DNA from: Athripsodes cinereus
Lineage: Eukaryota > Arthropoda > Insecta > Trichoptera > Leptoceridae
Assembly: GCA_947579605.1 (NCBI GenBank)
Contig: OX388322.1
Span: 1,054,001 to 1,118,000, forward strand
Reading direction: 5' to 3'
DNA length: 64,000 nucleotides
Part shown: positions 46,601-53,571 of the stretch, in pieces
Numbering within the stretch: position 1 is the stretch's first letter
Layout of the letters: every line of letters starts with the position of its first letter
Notes under the pieces: model-generated
What the model was told of the DNA's origin: nothing
What the model saw: the letters and a program-made list of their open reading frames with translations, nothing else
The model's database searches: none
Translations under genes and position numbers: made by a program

Positions 46601-47272
46601 TTTGAGAGGAAGATTGAGTCCCTGTCTAGAGGGGAGAACATCACTCCTAGACATGATACTGTCCACTATAGGACTTTTAGTCTTCCTGCTCAATGAACTA
46701 CTAAGTGAATCCGGAGACCTCTCAAAGGGACTTCTTTTATCAGTAGTAGGAGAGCTATTGGACATAACGTAGTTGTCAAGTTTCAAATGTTTATTACGGA
46801 AGGAATCTCTCTCAGTCCCACCAGGAGAGAAGTTGTTATTAAAGTTGTGTGACTGTTTTTGTTGTGAGGCTCTTGCTTTAGTGAAATCTTCTTGATCTGA
46901 TGAAAAATATCCTTCGGAGCTATACCCATGAGCCTTTCTGGGAAGTTTAGCACTCATGGGTGGTCTCTGTTGTTGAGTTGTGCTACTGGTGGGTGAGGAC
47001 CTCTGCCAGCTGGCTGACATGGACTGTACTCTCTGATGCCTGGCCTGTGACCTCTTCATGAAGTTCTCATACTTGGTCATATCCACACTTTTACCTTCAT
47101 TGAAGTCTATAGAAAAGGCGAGAGGCTGGGGTTTGGGAGATTCCCCCGGGTCTTGGGGTGTAGTGTCATGCTTAGTCTCCTCCTTGGCATCTTCCAGCAC
47201 TGGCGTCGTCTCTTCCTTGTTCTCTCGATATCTGGGAGGCTCCACATCGTCCCTGAAGCAGCTGATATTCAT
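34573..47272 (-). CDS. CEP170-family centrosomal protein, two exons (partial)
   Basis: CEP170 proteins associate with mother-centriole appendages and microtubules. Exon a runs 47272 to 45313 (653 codons plus one base); exon b runs 34673 to 34573 (101 bp). The donor (AAGG|GTAAGAAT) and acceptor (TTCCAG|GTTTGACC) join in phase to read ALKGLTSPVRSV, and exon b ends at CCG|GTAAGT in phase 0. Recognition rests on three blocks that follow human CEP170 order: LAFSIDFNE with a basic stretch (residues 51-80), GTYTIEADHYTEEQKAKMNI DEIFG (355-379), and KSWIQEWADSVKRHN (611-625). The remainder is Ser/Pro-rich and low-complexity. ATG at 47272 was chosen because an in-frame TAG lies a few codons upstream. 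The N-terminal FHA domain typical of the family is not encoded here, and the C-terminal coiled-coil part is not found. A 10.6 kb intron full of repeats separates the exons. Confidence 0.85.
34674..35059. other. Intron sequence, no feature recognised
   Basis: AT-rich intron sequence next to the exon at 34573-34673. Confidence 0.5.
35060..35275 (+). pseudogene. LINE family B, C-terminal fossil
   Basis: Plus frame KRNRWSCVRYCMNVEKTKAV CKDRSIW is followed by a damaged L-S-YP-WD-type end and by GGGATACGACGTGAGGGTAT AG. The same block order recurs at 35510, 36425 (reverse), 37290 and 55985-56751 (reverse), defining family B. It lies inside the CEP170 intron, antisense to that gene. Confidence 0.72.
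35510..35670 (+). pseudogene. LINE family B, C-terminal fossil
   Basis: CTCAAGGACCGCAGAGATAT, TGAATGTAGAAAGGAAAGA, TATGTAAGGATAGATCTATA and CACACTTGGGACATGGCCTG with GAGGGTAT follow family B order. The coding frame is broken. Confidence 0.65.
36113..36820. mobile_element. MITE with nested LINE fragment
   Basis: The left end AGGGGCGTTCACATTTG and the right end CAATGTGAATGCTACTT are imperfect inverted repeats. GATCCTCCAAAATGAAAAG (left part) and GATCATCCAAAATGAAGCA (right part) are internal matches. A block of the same family lies at 27995-28045. The centre (36425-36665) is an inserted LINE family B 3' end in reverse orientation. Confidence 0.5.
36425..36665 (-). pseudogene. LINE family B, C-terminal fossil
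   Basis: Minus strand: LSERGSVRKRGRPRTTWLDH-like reading with VDQ/W blocks (GAACCACGTGGCTTGATCAC), then GGATGAATGTGGAGGAAGC, GGATAGAGCTATATATATGG and TACCCTTCCTGGGACACGGC with GTGAGAGTATA. This matches the copy at 56349-56751. Confidence 0.7.
37290..37625 (+). pseudogene. LINE family B fossil with nested insertion
   Basis: TCTGAAAGAGAGCGTGTGAA, CGGCCTTCTGAGCACTACGT, TGTATGAATATAGA, GGAGTATGTAAGAATAGATC, CTATCCCACTTGGGATATGT and CGTGAGGGTATA follow family B order. The codons for M-N-x-E-E are split by a 123-bp foreign segment at 37408-37530. Confidence 0.78.
37408..37530 (+). mobile_element. Nested 5'-truncated LINE 3' end with target duplication
   Basis: The insert is flanked by perfect 8-bp repeats AATATAGA (37400-37407 and 37531-37538). 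It reads AEDRIVTQLAQRRSEWRRLV SALCPREER, stop, and ends in a (GAT)n tail, so it is the extreme C-terminus and tail of a LINE different from its host copy. Confidence 0.8.
37626..38439. other. No gene; family P motif copy 4 at 37825-37880
   Basis: A 67-codon plus frame (37651-37854) ends in RRADKWKPLDF, which is the translated family P motif (GGATAAATGGAAGCCCCTTG ACTTCTG). The frame may be the decayed end of the element that spreads the motif. I do not recognise it further. Confidence 0.4.
38440..38750. repeat. SINE family T fragments around a long hairpin
   Basis: 38440-38460 and 38545-38575 carry family T tail and body blocks in reverse. 38650-38715 carries AGCTTTTAGCTTACTGTGAA and GGTGTATAAGGTTGTATTT in forward orientation. 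Between them is a 38-bp inverted repeat (38461-38498 with 38507-38544). Confidence 0.65.
38751..39174. other. No gene recognised
   Basis: A short CPRMKWQDSLN reading near 38920 is a trace of a LINE C-terminus. Otherwise AT-rich. Confidence 0.4.
39175..39610 (+). pseudogene. LINE C-terminal fossil with 3' hairpin
   Basis: Plus frame RFLTFLGPRMYNRIIPNITK, then GKNLNKLVTKWLMDRG and a stop at about 39384, is the F-LGP-YN-LP-I ..LNKFKK-L..WL end common in LINE-type proteins. About 170 bp downstream, TTGCCCC..AGATTTTAATCT..GGGGCAA (39557-39592) forms a stem-loop in what would be the 3' untranslated region. Confidence 0.65.
39611..39803. other. No feature recognised
   Basis: AT-rich. Confidence 0.4.
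39804..39972 (+). repeat. tRNA-derived SINE, family T, best copy
   Basis: The tRNA-like head has an A-box region GTAGCCTGGGGGTAGAG and the B box GGGGTTCGATCCCAGG. It is followed by CACGACACAAGCTTTTGGCT, GTGAAAGGTGTATAAGG, TTTGGGTTTATAACAAA and a poly(A) tail (39960-39975). The complete order and A tail suggest a fairly recent insertion. Confidence 0.85.
39973..41840. other. No gene recognised
   Basis: A family A 3' fragment (TATATCCCACGAGTGACGTA) lies in reverse at 40140-40200. CATACATACATACATA occurs at 40842. Nothing coding is supported. Confidence 0.45.
41841..42130. other. SINE fragment, otherwise no feature
   Basis: AAGTGTGTTGTTGACTCAGG at 41849-41868 matches the segment next to the tRNA-like head at 43727-43750, so a piece of the same SINE is present. 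Confidence 0.45.
42131..42300 (-). repeat. Family P motif copy 5 and family A 3' half
   Basis: 42131-42180 read in reverse gives AAATGGAAGTCTTCAGACTT CTGCG and GGGTGGTCGGTGGGT (family P). 42185-42300 read in reverse gives CCACCTATCCTGAATGTCTT, ATACGGAGAAGATGACCTGC and CTCTACTTGTGGGATAATGT (family A). Confidence 0.65.
42430..42590 (-). pseudogene. LINE C-terminal fossil
   Basis: The minus strand reads ISGGLDD or VDSMIDLGDFVARRLQN, then SRQKWKELEAFVQERVRIG and a stop. The R-KWKEL..AF pattern is the terminal block of LINE proteins. Confidence 0.5.
42868..43112 (+). repeat. Family A repeat, near full length with (TAG)n tail
   Basis: GTCTCCCACTCTTTTCCGAA, GTGTCCTGTAAAAGGCAGAT, TTAAATTCAGAGATGAGG, CTGATCTGCTGGCTACCCCA, CTTGTGGGATATGCCATGAT and GGTATATATAGTAGTAG occur in order. 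Confidence 0.85.
43113..43726. other. No gene recognised
   Basis: A 132-codon minus-strand frame here reads out of the family A copy through lysine-rich AT sequence and is not credible. GATCCCATTGAGATCCCATA is a small local duplication at 43272-43291. Confidence 0.4.
43727..43840 (-). repeat. tRNA-derived SINE head
   Basis: The minus strand reads GGCGGCCGGTGTGGCGCGGA with GTAACGCTCTTGCCTTTGAG, then GTCCCGGGTTCGATTCCCGG, a perfect B box. The adjacent GACTCAGGCC..AAGTGTG tail is shared with 41845-41890. Confidence 0.75.
43841..44154. other. No feature recognised
   Basis: AT-rich, nothing supported. Confidence 0.4.
44155..44400 (+). pseudogene. LINE C-terminal (W-LNR-RTG-GR) fossil
   Basis: The plus strand reads PWTMWKTLNRIRTGVERTRK NLQRWGLGT, and in a shifted frame MPNDSQTV then SCKRCRGFL. 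This is the TWK-LNR-RTG-GRC--NLHKWG--CGA-QT-H-- segment that closes many LINE proteins, with frameshifts. Confidence 0.68.
44595..44690 (-). repeat. tRNA-like SINE head
   Basis: Minus strand: CCCTGATGGTAGAGTCATGG then TCGTGTTCGAATCCTCGCG, giving A- and B-box-like blocks. Short and isolated, it is a third tRNA-derived unit type or a degraded one. Confidence 0.5.
44790..45022 (+). repeat. Family A repeat
   Basis: CAGCAAAGAATTAGTCTCAC, GAGTATCCTGTAATGGACAG, TTAAATTCAGCGACGAGG, GGCTGGTCTGCTGGCTACCC and CACTTGTGAGATATGCCGTA are all present. It lies in the CEP170 intron just downstream of the large exon. Confidence 0.82.
45026..45255 (+). repeat. Family A repeat, second head-to-tail copy
   Basis: A second copy follows directly: AGAGTGGGTCTCCCATTTCT, CAAGTTTCGAGTTTCTTGTA, CACTTCAGCGATGAGATACG, AATGGCTACCCCATTTGTGG and GAGATGCCGTGATGGTAA. 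It ends 57 bp from the donor site of the large CEP170 exon, so the intron start is repeat-derived. Confidence 0.82.
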
Positions 47273-48001
47273 GTTATCCCTCGCACTACTCACTATGCAC
47301 TACACACACACTGCATTCCACATTACTTCCAGACAGGAAGACACCTAGTTTTTTATTTATTTACAATCACTTACAATATAAATATTGTTAGAAGGGCGGT
47401 CACAATAACTGATCTGCACCAAGGCGAATACAATGTAATATATTGATATTGTATTGGACCAACGGGAAGCTGGGGATGAGATAAATAAAAAATAGCACTC
47501 GCGTATTATAAATAACACAACTAAACTCAAACGACCGATAACAAAGCAAAACAACGTCCCGATAGCAATCCAACACCAATTGCTGAATAACGAATACTAT
47601 TTCTCTGTTGTATTGTTTCGCGAAGATTGACAAGTCGAAGTAGGGTTTTCACTTTTAGTATCTGCAGGTGCAACAACATACAGATATTACAAAACAAAAA
47701 TTTAATAATTTATTTCACATACAAATCATGACAGATTTTTTTGAAAATCAAAAGATTTTTGTTCAAACGTTGTAATGGACTAAAATCTCCCTGAAAGGTT
47801 TCCCAAAAGGTCTTTAAAAAATTAATTGAATTTATGTAATTTTGTAAATACTTTGTTATTATATGTCAAAGTTGTCTAATCTTATTCCACGTTGTGTAGA
47901 CAGCTTCAAGTAATTTAATAGTGTTGCACAAATAAAAAAATGTATTAAACCTATCATTTATCGGAATTCAACACCTAAAGTTGATGAATTAAAATACAAT
48001 A
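47273..48001. other. Upstream region of the CEP170-like exon
   Basis: Just upstream of ATG on the minus strand are an in-frame TAG and GTGTGTGTGTAG-type sequence. This could be a 5' untranslated region or an acceptor. No FHA-coding exon is visible on the minus strand up to the THAP gene. Confidence 0.4.
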
Positions 48002-48274
48002 GACCATTAAAGGATGACGTCACAGAAAAATCATTGAGGGACATCAGGCATCCCAACACAACAGACGATTACGGTGTAATATTAGGTGGAACGCCTAAAG
48101 AATACCTAATAATAAAAAAAACTGTCAGTGTCGATTTTGTTATTATTTTGTCGTCTGACTTTCTTTTTTTTCTCTTATGGCATAACATCCTACAAGGATG
48201 ATTTGCGCAATCTAACTGTTTGCCCCCCAAGCAAAAGCAAATCCATAGACAAGACCACGTGACCTTTAATGGTC
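48002..48274. mobile_element. Small MITE with TA duplication
   Basis: The ends GACCATTAAAGG (48002-48013) and CCTTTAATGGTC (48263-48274) are perfect inverted repeats, and TA lies on each side (48000-48001, 48275-48276). Left and right subterminal parts contain GATGACGTCAC and CACGTGAC. The TA flank suggests a Tc1/mariner-type mobiliser. Confidence 0.68.
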
Positions 48275-48835
48275 TATACTCAATGGGCCAGTTGCGGATT
48301 TTTTTTTTATTGATTAAAAATGTTAAACAGCACGTAAGAATCACGAATATATGCATAATTTTATTATATTTAGCTTAGTTTTGGAGAAATCAGCATTTGA
48401 AATTTGAAAAATAATATTCCCGCAAAAACGCCATCCATTACCTTCCATCTTGTGATGACGTCACTTCATCCGAGCGTGTCTGTGGTTTTCTGTCTTGTAC
48501 GGCGTTTAAATGTAGTTTGTTTACGTTTTTTCCGTGTTATTTTTAAATATTTATTTATTATAAGCACAAAACAGATAATACCTACTGCATATATAAAGTA
48601 TAGAAAAAATGTAAATCTTTCAGAGATCAAATCTATCATCCAACACAATGCGCCACAATTAGTTTAAATAGAACAGAAATCGTCAGCTCATTATTTAAAA
48701 GAACTATTTATTTATTATTTACTATTATCGTCATAACATATTCGGTATATATAGTGGTTTGTAAATGTTGTATAGACTTGAGATAAAAATTGAAAATAGA
48801 AAACAAAAGTTTAAAGCTGGTATTACATAATATCT
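48275..48835. other. No gene recognised
   Basis: Overlapping frames on both strands at 48404-48667 have no recognisable domain. A TGACGTCA palindrome lies at 48456-48463. Confidence 0.4.
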
Positions 48836-49414
48836 TTAACTGGAACAATAAAAGTTTGGTTTTGTAAAGGTCAATCTGACAATATTACCAAAAGTATCTA
48901 CATTAATGCTGTGCGATTTTTTGTCACAAATAGAGATTTTATAGAGAATAATTTTCCATTGCATATAATTTTCAAGATCTTCTTCTAACTGAAATCAAAA
49001 CAGGGAAAAAATATTGATTCAATAAGTCGTTCGTAATTAAACAAGAAACAATAAATGTCATAATAATAATAGACATTACAGCATGGTCGAAACATATCTC
49101 TAAATTCAATATAAGTAATCTCAAATACATTATCATGTCTCCTTCGTGTTTTCCCGTAAATACGTATTTTTCAAATAGTTTTATTAAAATTCTTTTTACA
49201 AATATAATATTATACTGAAATTATCCTCGCAAACATAGCGACTAACATTGGATAAAACTTTATTTTTATTATCTTCTCTTTTGATCACCATACACCACTT
49301 TTTCCTTTTTACCAGGTCTGTAGGCACGCAAATAAATGCTTTATTTGGAGCTGTAAGCGTGGTGTCTGAGCATAGTGGCTCTATGCAATATTTATAAAAT
49401 TTATTTGTAGACAT
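48836..49414 (-). CDS. THAP-domain protein, two exons (possibly decayed)
   Basis: THAP domains are C2CH zinc-coordinating DNA-binding modules of host regulators and P-element transposases. Exon 1 is 49414-49216, exon 2 is 48984-48836 (donor TTCA|GTATAA, acceptor TTTCAGTTAG). The join reads CEDNFKEDLENYMQW and gives 115 codons. MSTNKFYKYCIEPLC gives Cys10 and Cys15 (C-x4-C); then KAFICVPTDLVKRKKW carries the conserved P and W, and Cys62 sits in RYVCEDNF after 46 residues. The following EDLENYMQW resembles the segment after the zinc ligands in insect relatives. The fourth ligand, normally His in CEDHF, is Asn (AAT), and no AVPTIF box follows. It may be an altered host gene, an exapted transposon end or a pseudogene. 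MSTNK was chosen as start because THAP domains are N-terminal; an upstream MADVTSF frame is also open. Confidence 0.65.
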
Positions 49415-50043
49415 TTTTAAACATAAAAATAATAATTTTGTCTGTAAAGACCGGGAAAATGCAACGAACAGCGAACATTCACTTCTCAAACAAACTGGAT
49501 AAACATGTGACCTCGAGAAATTCGAATAAAATGACGTCACATCCGCCATTGACCAACTACGTCGCGTTTTGATAACTGTCAAATTTTAATGATTTTATAT
49601 TTTATTTTTACGTATGAAAAAGTGTTTTTTATACATTTTAAACCTCAAATTATTAATATGTGACCTTCAATTTACGTACTTCAAGTATTTTCAGCAAAAT
49701 CCCTCACTACCGCAACTCCCCCATTGCAATCTCACCTATATATATATATATATATATAACTCAAAATGCGTTATTTTGAAAGATTGCTACACTCGACGTG
49801 TATGTAGGAGGTAGTGGTTGGGAAGATCACGCTTCTAATTAACTCGCTTATTGCCATTATTGCGCATAATATTTGGCCTAACTTTTTTATAATTTTTATG
49901 TTTATTTTCATGCATTATTGTAGCTCCTTCTTTTACGAGACATTTCTCGTATTATATGAGACATTTTATACTATTTCGGTAGGTATGATTCAATTGCAAA
50001 ATATGTATACTAAACTAAAATATGTATACTATACTAAACTAAC
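49415..50043. other. Upstream region of THAP gene; (TA)n run
   Basis: A TGACGTCA palindrome at 49532-49539 and an ATGGCGGATG stretch (minus strand) lie upstream of the THAP start and could be a promoter. (TA)n occurs at 49738-49757. ATGTATACTA repeats near 50000-50035 precede the LINE. Confidence 0.45.
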
Positions 50044-53040
50044 AGTAAGCTTGACAACCTAAAAGAAGAGATGAAGAAAATGAAATTAAGCGCGTTAGGA
50101 ATCTCTGAAATGAGATGGCCTAATCCTGGAGATATGTGGACGGGAGAGTTTCGACTGATCCATAGCGGTAGTATAGAAGGGAAACCGGGGCAAGGGGGGG
50201 TAGGAATCATGTTAAGTAAGGATTTGGGGAGGAGAGTAAAGGGGTATGTACAGTATGGAGGTAGAATTATTTTAGTCAAGCTAGACACCAGACCCGTAGA
50301 TACAATACTCATTCAGGTTTACATGCCAACATCTAGCCATAGCGACGAAGAAATTGAGAGTATATACGAAAACATCCAGAAATTGCTAGATGACACAAAA
50401 GCTGAGGAAAATGTGATTGTAATGGGAGACTGGAACGCAGTAGTTGGGGAAGAAAGAGAGGGATCAGTCGTAGGAGCGTATGGGCTGGGCATTAGAAACG
50501 ATAGAGGCAACCGTCTAATTGAATTTTGTGCCAAAAATAAAATGGTTATAGCTAACACGTGGTTCCAACACCACTATAGACATCGATATACGTGGAAATC
50601 TCCCGGAGACAGATTCCGGTCGCAGATTGACTATATTTTAACGCGGCAACGGTATAGAAACCAAATTAAAGATTGCAGGAGCTATGCAGGCCCGGACATT
50701 GATAGCGACCATAATATGGTTGTGGCGGAAACCATACTGAAATTCAAAAGGCTCGAGAAGAGAACCAAAAAAAGATGGGACTTAAAGCTTTTAAAAACAA
50801 AAGAAGTAAAAGAAAAATACGATGAAAAAACTAAGGTTTGCGATTTTGAGAACAATGAAAGTGTAAACAGAGTATGGGAGAAAATCAAAGAGAAAATAAC
50901 CACAGCGGCAGACGAGGTAATAGAGAAAGGAAAGCCGCAAGCTAGGAAAGAATGGATTACGGACGATATATTAGAAATGATTGAAGAAAGAAGGACGTTA
51001 AAGAACTCGAGAACAGAAGAAGGAAAAAAGGAATATAAAATCTTGAGAAACAAAATCAACAGGGAGTCCAAATTAAGAAAGGAATGCTATCTGCAAGAAA
51101 AATGCAGGAATATCAACAGAAATATAAAACAAAGAAAATTTGAAACTGCATATTCTGAAGTCAAGAATTTTTTCAATGATAAGACACAGCCACGATGTGC
51201 TATCCAAGATCAAAACGGCAAACTTCTGTTTGAGGATGAATTGATCGTCAAAAGGTGGAAAGAATACCTAGAACAACTTTACAAAGGAAAGAACATACTT
51301 GAGGAAAGTAAAGCACTGGAAACAGAATATGACAAAGAAAATAATGGAGATGATATCCTAAGAAGTGAATTTGATAATGCCTTATCAAAATTGAAAGACG
51401 GCAAAGCACCAGGTATTGACCTAATTCCATCAGAGCTGCTTAAATGCGCAGGAAGCGGCATGCTTGACACTTTGTATAAGCTTGTCTGCAAAATATATAA
51501 CACAGGAGAGATACCTGAGGACTTCGCCAAATGTCTGATACGAGCGCTACCTAAGAAAACAGGCACGACAAAGTGCGAACAACACAGAACATTAAGCATG
51601 ATATCACACGCTTCTAAGATACTCACCAACATTATAATGAAAAGGGCGGAAAGTAAAATAAACGAAACACTTTCAGAAGATCAATTTGGATTCCGCAAAG
51701 AGACAGGTACAAGAGATGCAATTCTGAGTCTAAGACTTGTTCTTGAAAAGAGAATAACAGTGAATAGAAACACGTATGTAGCATTCATCGACCTAGAAAA
51801 AGCATTCGATAAAGTAGAATGGGAACAACTTTTTAAGACTCTAAACCAGATAGGAATGAGCTATAAGGACAGAAGAGCAATCTGGAGCCTATACAAGAAT
51901 GAAATGGCTGTAATTAAAAGCGGAGAGAGCTGCGCAGAAGCGAGAGTAGAACAAGGTGTAAGACAGGGATGCTCAATGTCGCCAGCACTCTTTAACTGCT
52001 ATATACAGCAAGCTATTGATGAACTCAGAGAAGAAATGAAGAATTGGACAGGAGTAAAAATAAATGGGAAAAAGGTTGACATGATTAGATATGCTGACGA
52101 CATAGCACTGCTCGCAGACTCCGAGATGGAGCTGAACGAAGCCTTAGGAAAAATGGAAAGTATACTGTTGTCAAAGTACAACATGAAAATAAATAAAGAT
52201 AAAACAAAATGTATGGTCGTTGGAAGGGAGGAAGCGACTGCGAACATTGCCATAAATGGAGTGAGCATCAAACAAGTAAGAGAATTCGTGTACTTGGGCA
52301 GCAGAATAAACCAGGACGGACGCTCCAAATCAGAAATTGTGAGCAGAATAAACCAGGCACGAATTGCCTTTAACAAAAAATCCAAAATATTAGAATCCCC
52401 TAATATTGATCTAAGCGTGAGGAAGAATCTCACTAAAGCCTTTGTGTGGAGCATTCTGCTATATGGATGCGAGACGTGGACCATCAGTAAGAGGGAAAGC
52501 GGACGGTTAGCGGCATTTGAAATGTGGTGTTATAGACGCATGCTGAAGATTCATTGGTCGGAACACGTCGAAAACGAAGAAGTGTTAACCAGGGTTGGCG
52601 AAAAAAGGCAACTCCTCAAAAGAATCTGCCAACAACGAGCTAATTGGATTGGCCACAACATCAGGCACCCAGGACTGCTCATCGCAATCGCAGAGGGCAG
52701 GACCGAAGGCACAAATGGCAGAGGTCGACCGAGAGACGCCTATATGGACCAACTGAAGAGGGACATGAGCTGTGGCTCATATATGGAGTTGAAGAGACTG
52801 GCTGAGAATAGGGAGGAGTGGAGAAATAAGTCAAAACTCGTTGCAGACCAATCCAATGGATTGTAACTCATTATATATAAACTAGCATGATAGAGAAAAG
52901 AGTAGTGTCAGGTATTCCGACGCTTACGAATCAACTTATATTATACTATGACAATGTTCACCAATTCCAGCTCTATACTTATTTGACCGCAATTATTGTG
53001 GTCATTACTGATCACAATAAAAAATATTTTTATTTTATTT
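50044..53040 (+). mobile_element. RTE-type LINE insertion, 5'-truncated
   Basis: It starts near 50044: the LINE frame is traceable to KLDNLKEE at about 50047, and an in-frame TAA lies at 50035-50037. After the ORF, a 3' region contains CGCTTACGAATC and GTTCACCAATTCCAGCTCTA, shared with repeat family E, then CACAATAAAAAATATTTTTA near 53015-53040 as the probable tail. I could not fix the 3' boundary or a target duplication. Confidence 0.75.
50071..52866 (+). CDS. RTE-type LINE endonuclease/reverse transcriptase
   Basis: An intact 931-codon frame. The APE-type endonuclease has SEMRW (residues 12-16), MGDWNAVVGEE (118-128), RSQIDYIL (183-190) and DSDHNMV (211-217). Reverse transcriptase follows: AFIDLEKAFDKVEW (571-584, motif A), GVRQGCSMSPALFN (629-642, motif B) and IRYADDIALLADS (672-684, motif C with YADD). 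The post-RT domain has AFEMWCYRRMLKIHWSEHV and GRGRPRDAYMDQLKRDM. It replicates by nicking DNA and copying its RNA at the nick. The first 20-odd endonuclease residues (the T-W-N-VR-L part, containing one catalytic Asn) are missing through 5' truncation, so the ATG at 50071 is an internal methionine and the protein is unlikely to nick DNA. The absence of stops over 2.8 kb implies a young insertion. Proteins of this kind are often mislabelled craniofacial development protein 2-like. Confidence 0.92.
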   Translation: MKKMKLSALGISEMRWPNPGDMWTGEFRLIHSGSIEGKPGQGGVGIMLSKDLGRRVKGYVQYGGRIILVKLDTRPVDTILIQVYMPTSSHSDEEIESIYENIQKLLDDTKAEENVIVMGDWNAVVGEEREGSVVGAYGLGIRNDRGNRLIEFCAKNKMVIANTWFQHHYRHRYTWKSPGDRFRSQIDYILTRQRYRNQIKDCRSYAGPDIDSDHNMVVAETILKFKRLEKRTKKRWDLKLLKTKEVKEKYDEKTKVCDFENNESVNRVWEKIKEKITTAADEVIEKGKPQARKEWITDDILEMIEERRTLKNSRTEEGKKEYKILRNKINRESKLRKECYLQEKCRNINRNIKQRKFETAYSEVKNFFNDKTQPRCAIQDQNGKLLFEDELIVKRWKEYLEQLYKGKNILEESKALETEYDKENNGDDILRSEFDNALSKLKDGKAPGIDLIPSELLKCAGSGMLDTLYKLVCKIYNTGEIPEDFAKCLIRALPKKTGTTKCEQHRTLSMISHASKILTNIIMKRAESKINETLSEDQFGFRKETGTRDAILSLRLVLEKRITVNRNTYVAFIDLEKAFDKVEWEQLFKTLNQIGMSYKDRRAIWSLYKNEMAVIKSGESCAEARVEQGVRQGCSMSPALFNCYIQQAIDELREEMKNWTGVKINGKKVDMIRYADDIALLADSEMELNEALGKMESILLSKYNMKINKDKTKCMVVGREEATANIAINGVSIKQVREFVYLGSRINQDGRSKSEIVSRINQARIAFNKKSKILESPNIDLSVRKNLTKAFVWSILLYGCETWTISKRESGRLAAFEMWCYRRMLKIHWSEHVENEEVLTRVGEKRQLLKRICQQRANWIGHNIRHPGLLIAIAEGRTEGTNGRGRPRDAYMDQLKRDMSCGSYMELKRLAENREEWRNKSKLVADQSNGL

Positions 53041-53571
53041 TTAATCTGGTGGAGAGATATTTATTATGTTTAAAAAAAGCTTATAGCAAAAGATAAGTAC
53101 TGTTCATTAGTAAAGTGGTTTTAAAAGATTCTTTCTCTCTTTGTTGGTTTTGAAAAATAAGACATCTCGATTTGAAAATCATGTTATGCAATGCAACATT
53201 GTGCAAAATCTAATCGGAAGAAGTGATAAAGGCTTCCGAACGCTTACGAATTGGCTCTAGTCTGGTTTGTAATATGATCATTATAAACATCATGAACATT
53301 ATTAATATATTGAATTTTAATTATATAATATTGAAGTTATTTACAAATATTATGAAAACTTTATAAAAGAAAGGAGTGGCTAGATACTTTAGGAATAATT
53401 AAAGATATTTAAGTTGTTTTTAGAAACGGTAAAAACCGTGATGTAGGTGGCACTGTGGTAGGGAATGTATATTATATTATAGTAAAATTTAAATGGGAGG
53501 TTATAAAATTAAAATTACAATTACAGCGAAATGTTTAGCAACTGTCAGACAACTAGCAACACAGATTAAAA
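53041..53571. other. WDR43 upstream region with repeat E copy
   Basis: 53155-53275 is repeat family E (ATCGGAAGAAGTGA, ACGCTTACGAATTGGCTCTA). The remaining 300 bp before the WDR43 start is AT-rich and is the presumptive promoter and leader. No TATA box stands out. Confidence 0.5.

Noticed and set aside
45179..47446. Several plus-strand frames of 60-143 codons
   Set aside because: They are shadows opposite the CEP170-like exon, whose minus-strand frame has protein similarity and matching splice phases.
48404..48667. Overlapping hydrophobic frames on both strands
   Set aside because: No recognised domain, no splice partner found, and the composition matches the AT-rich surroundings.
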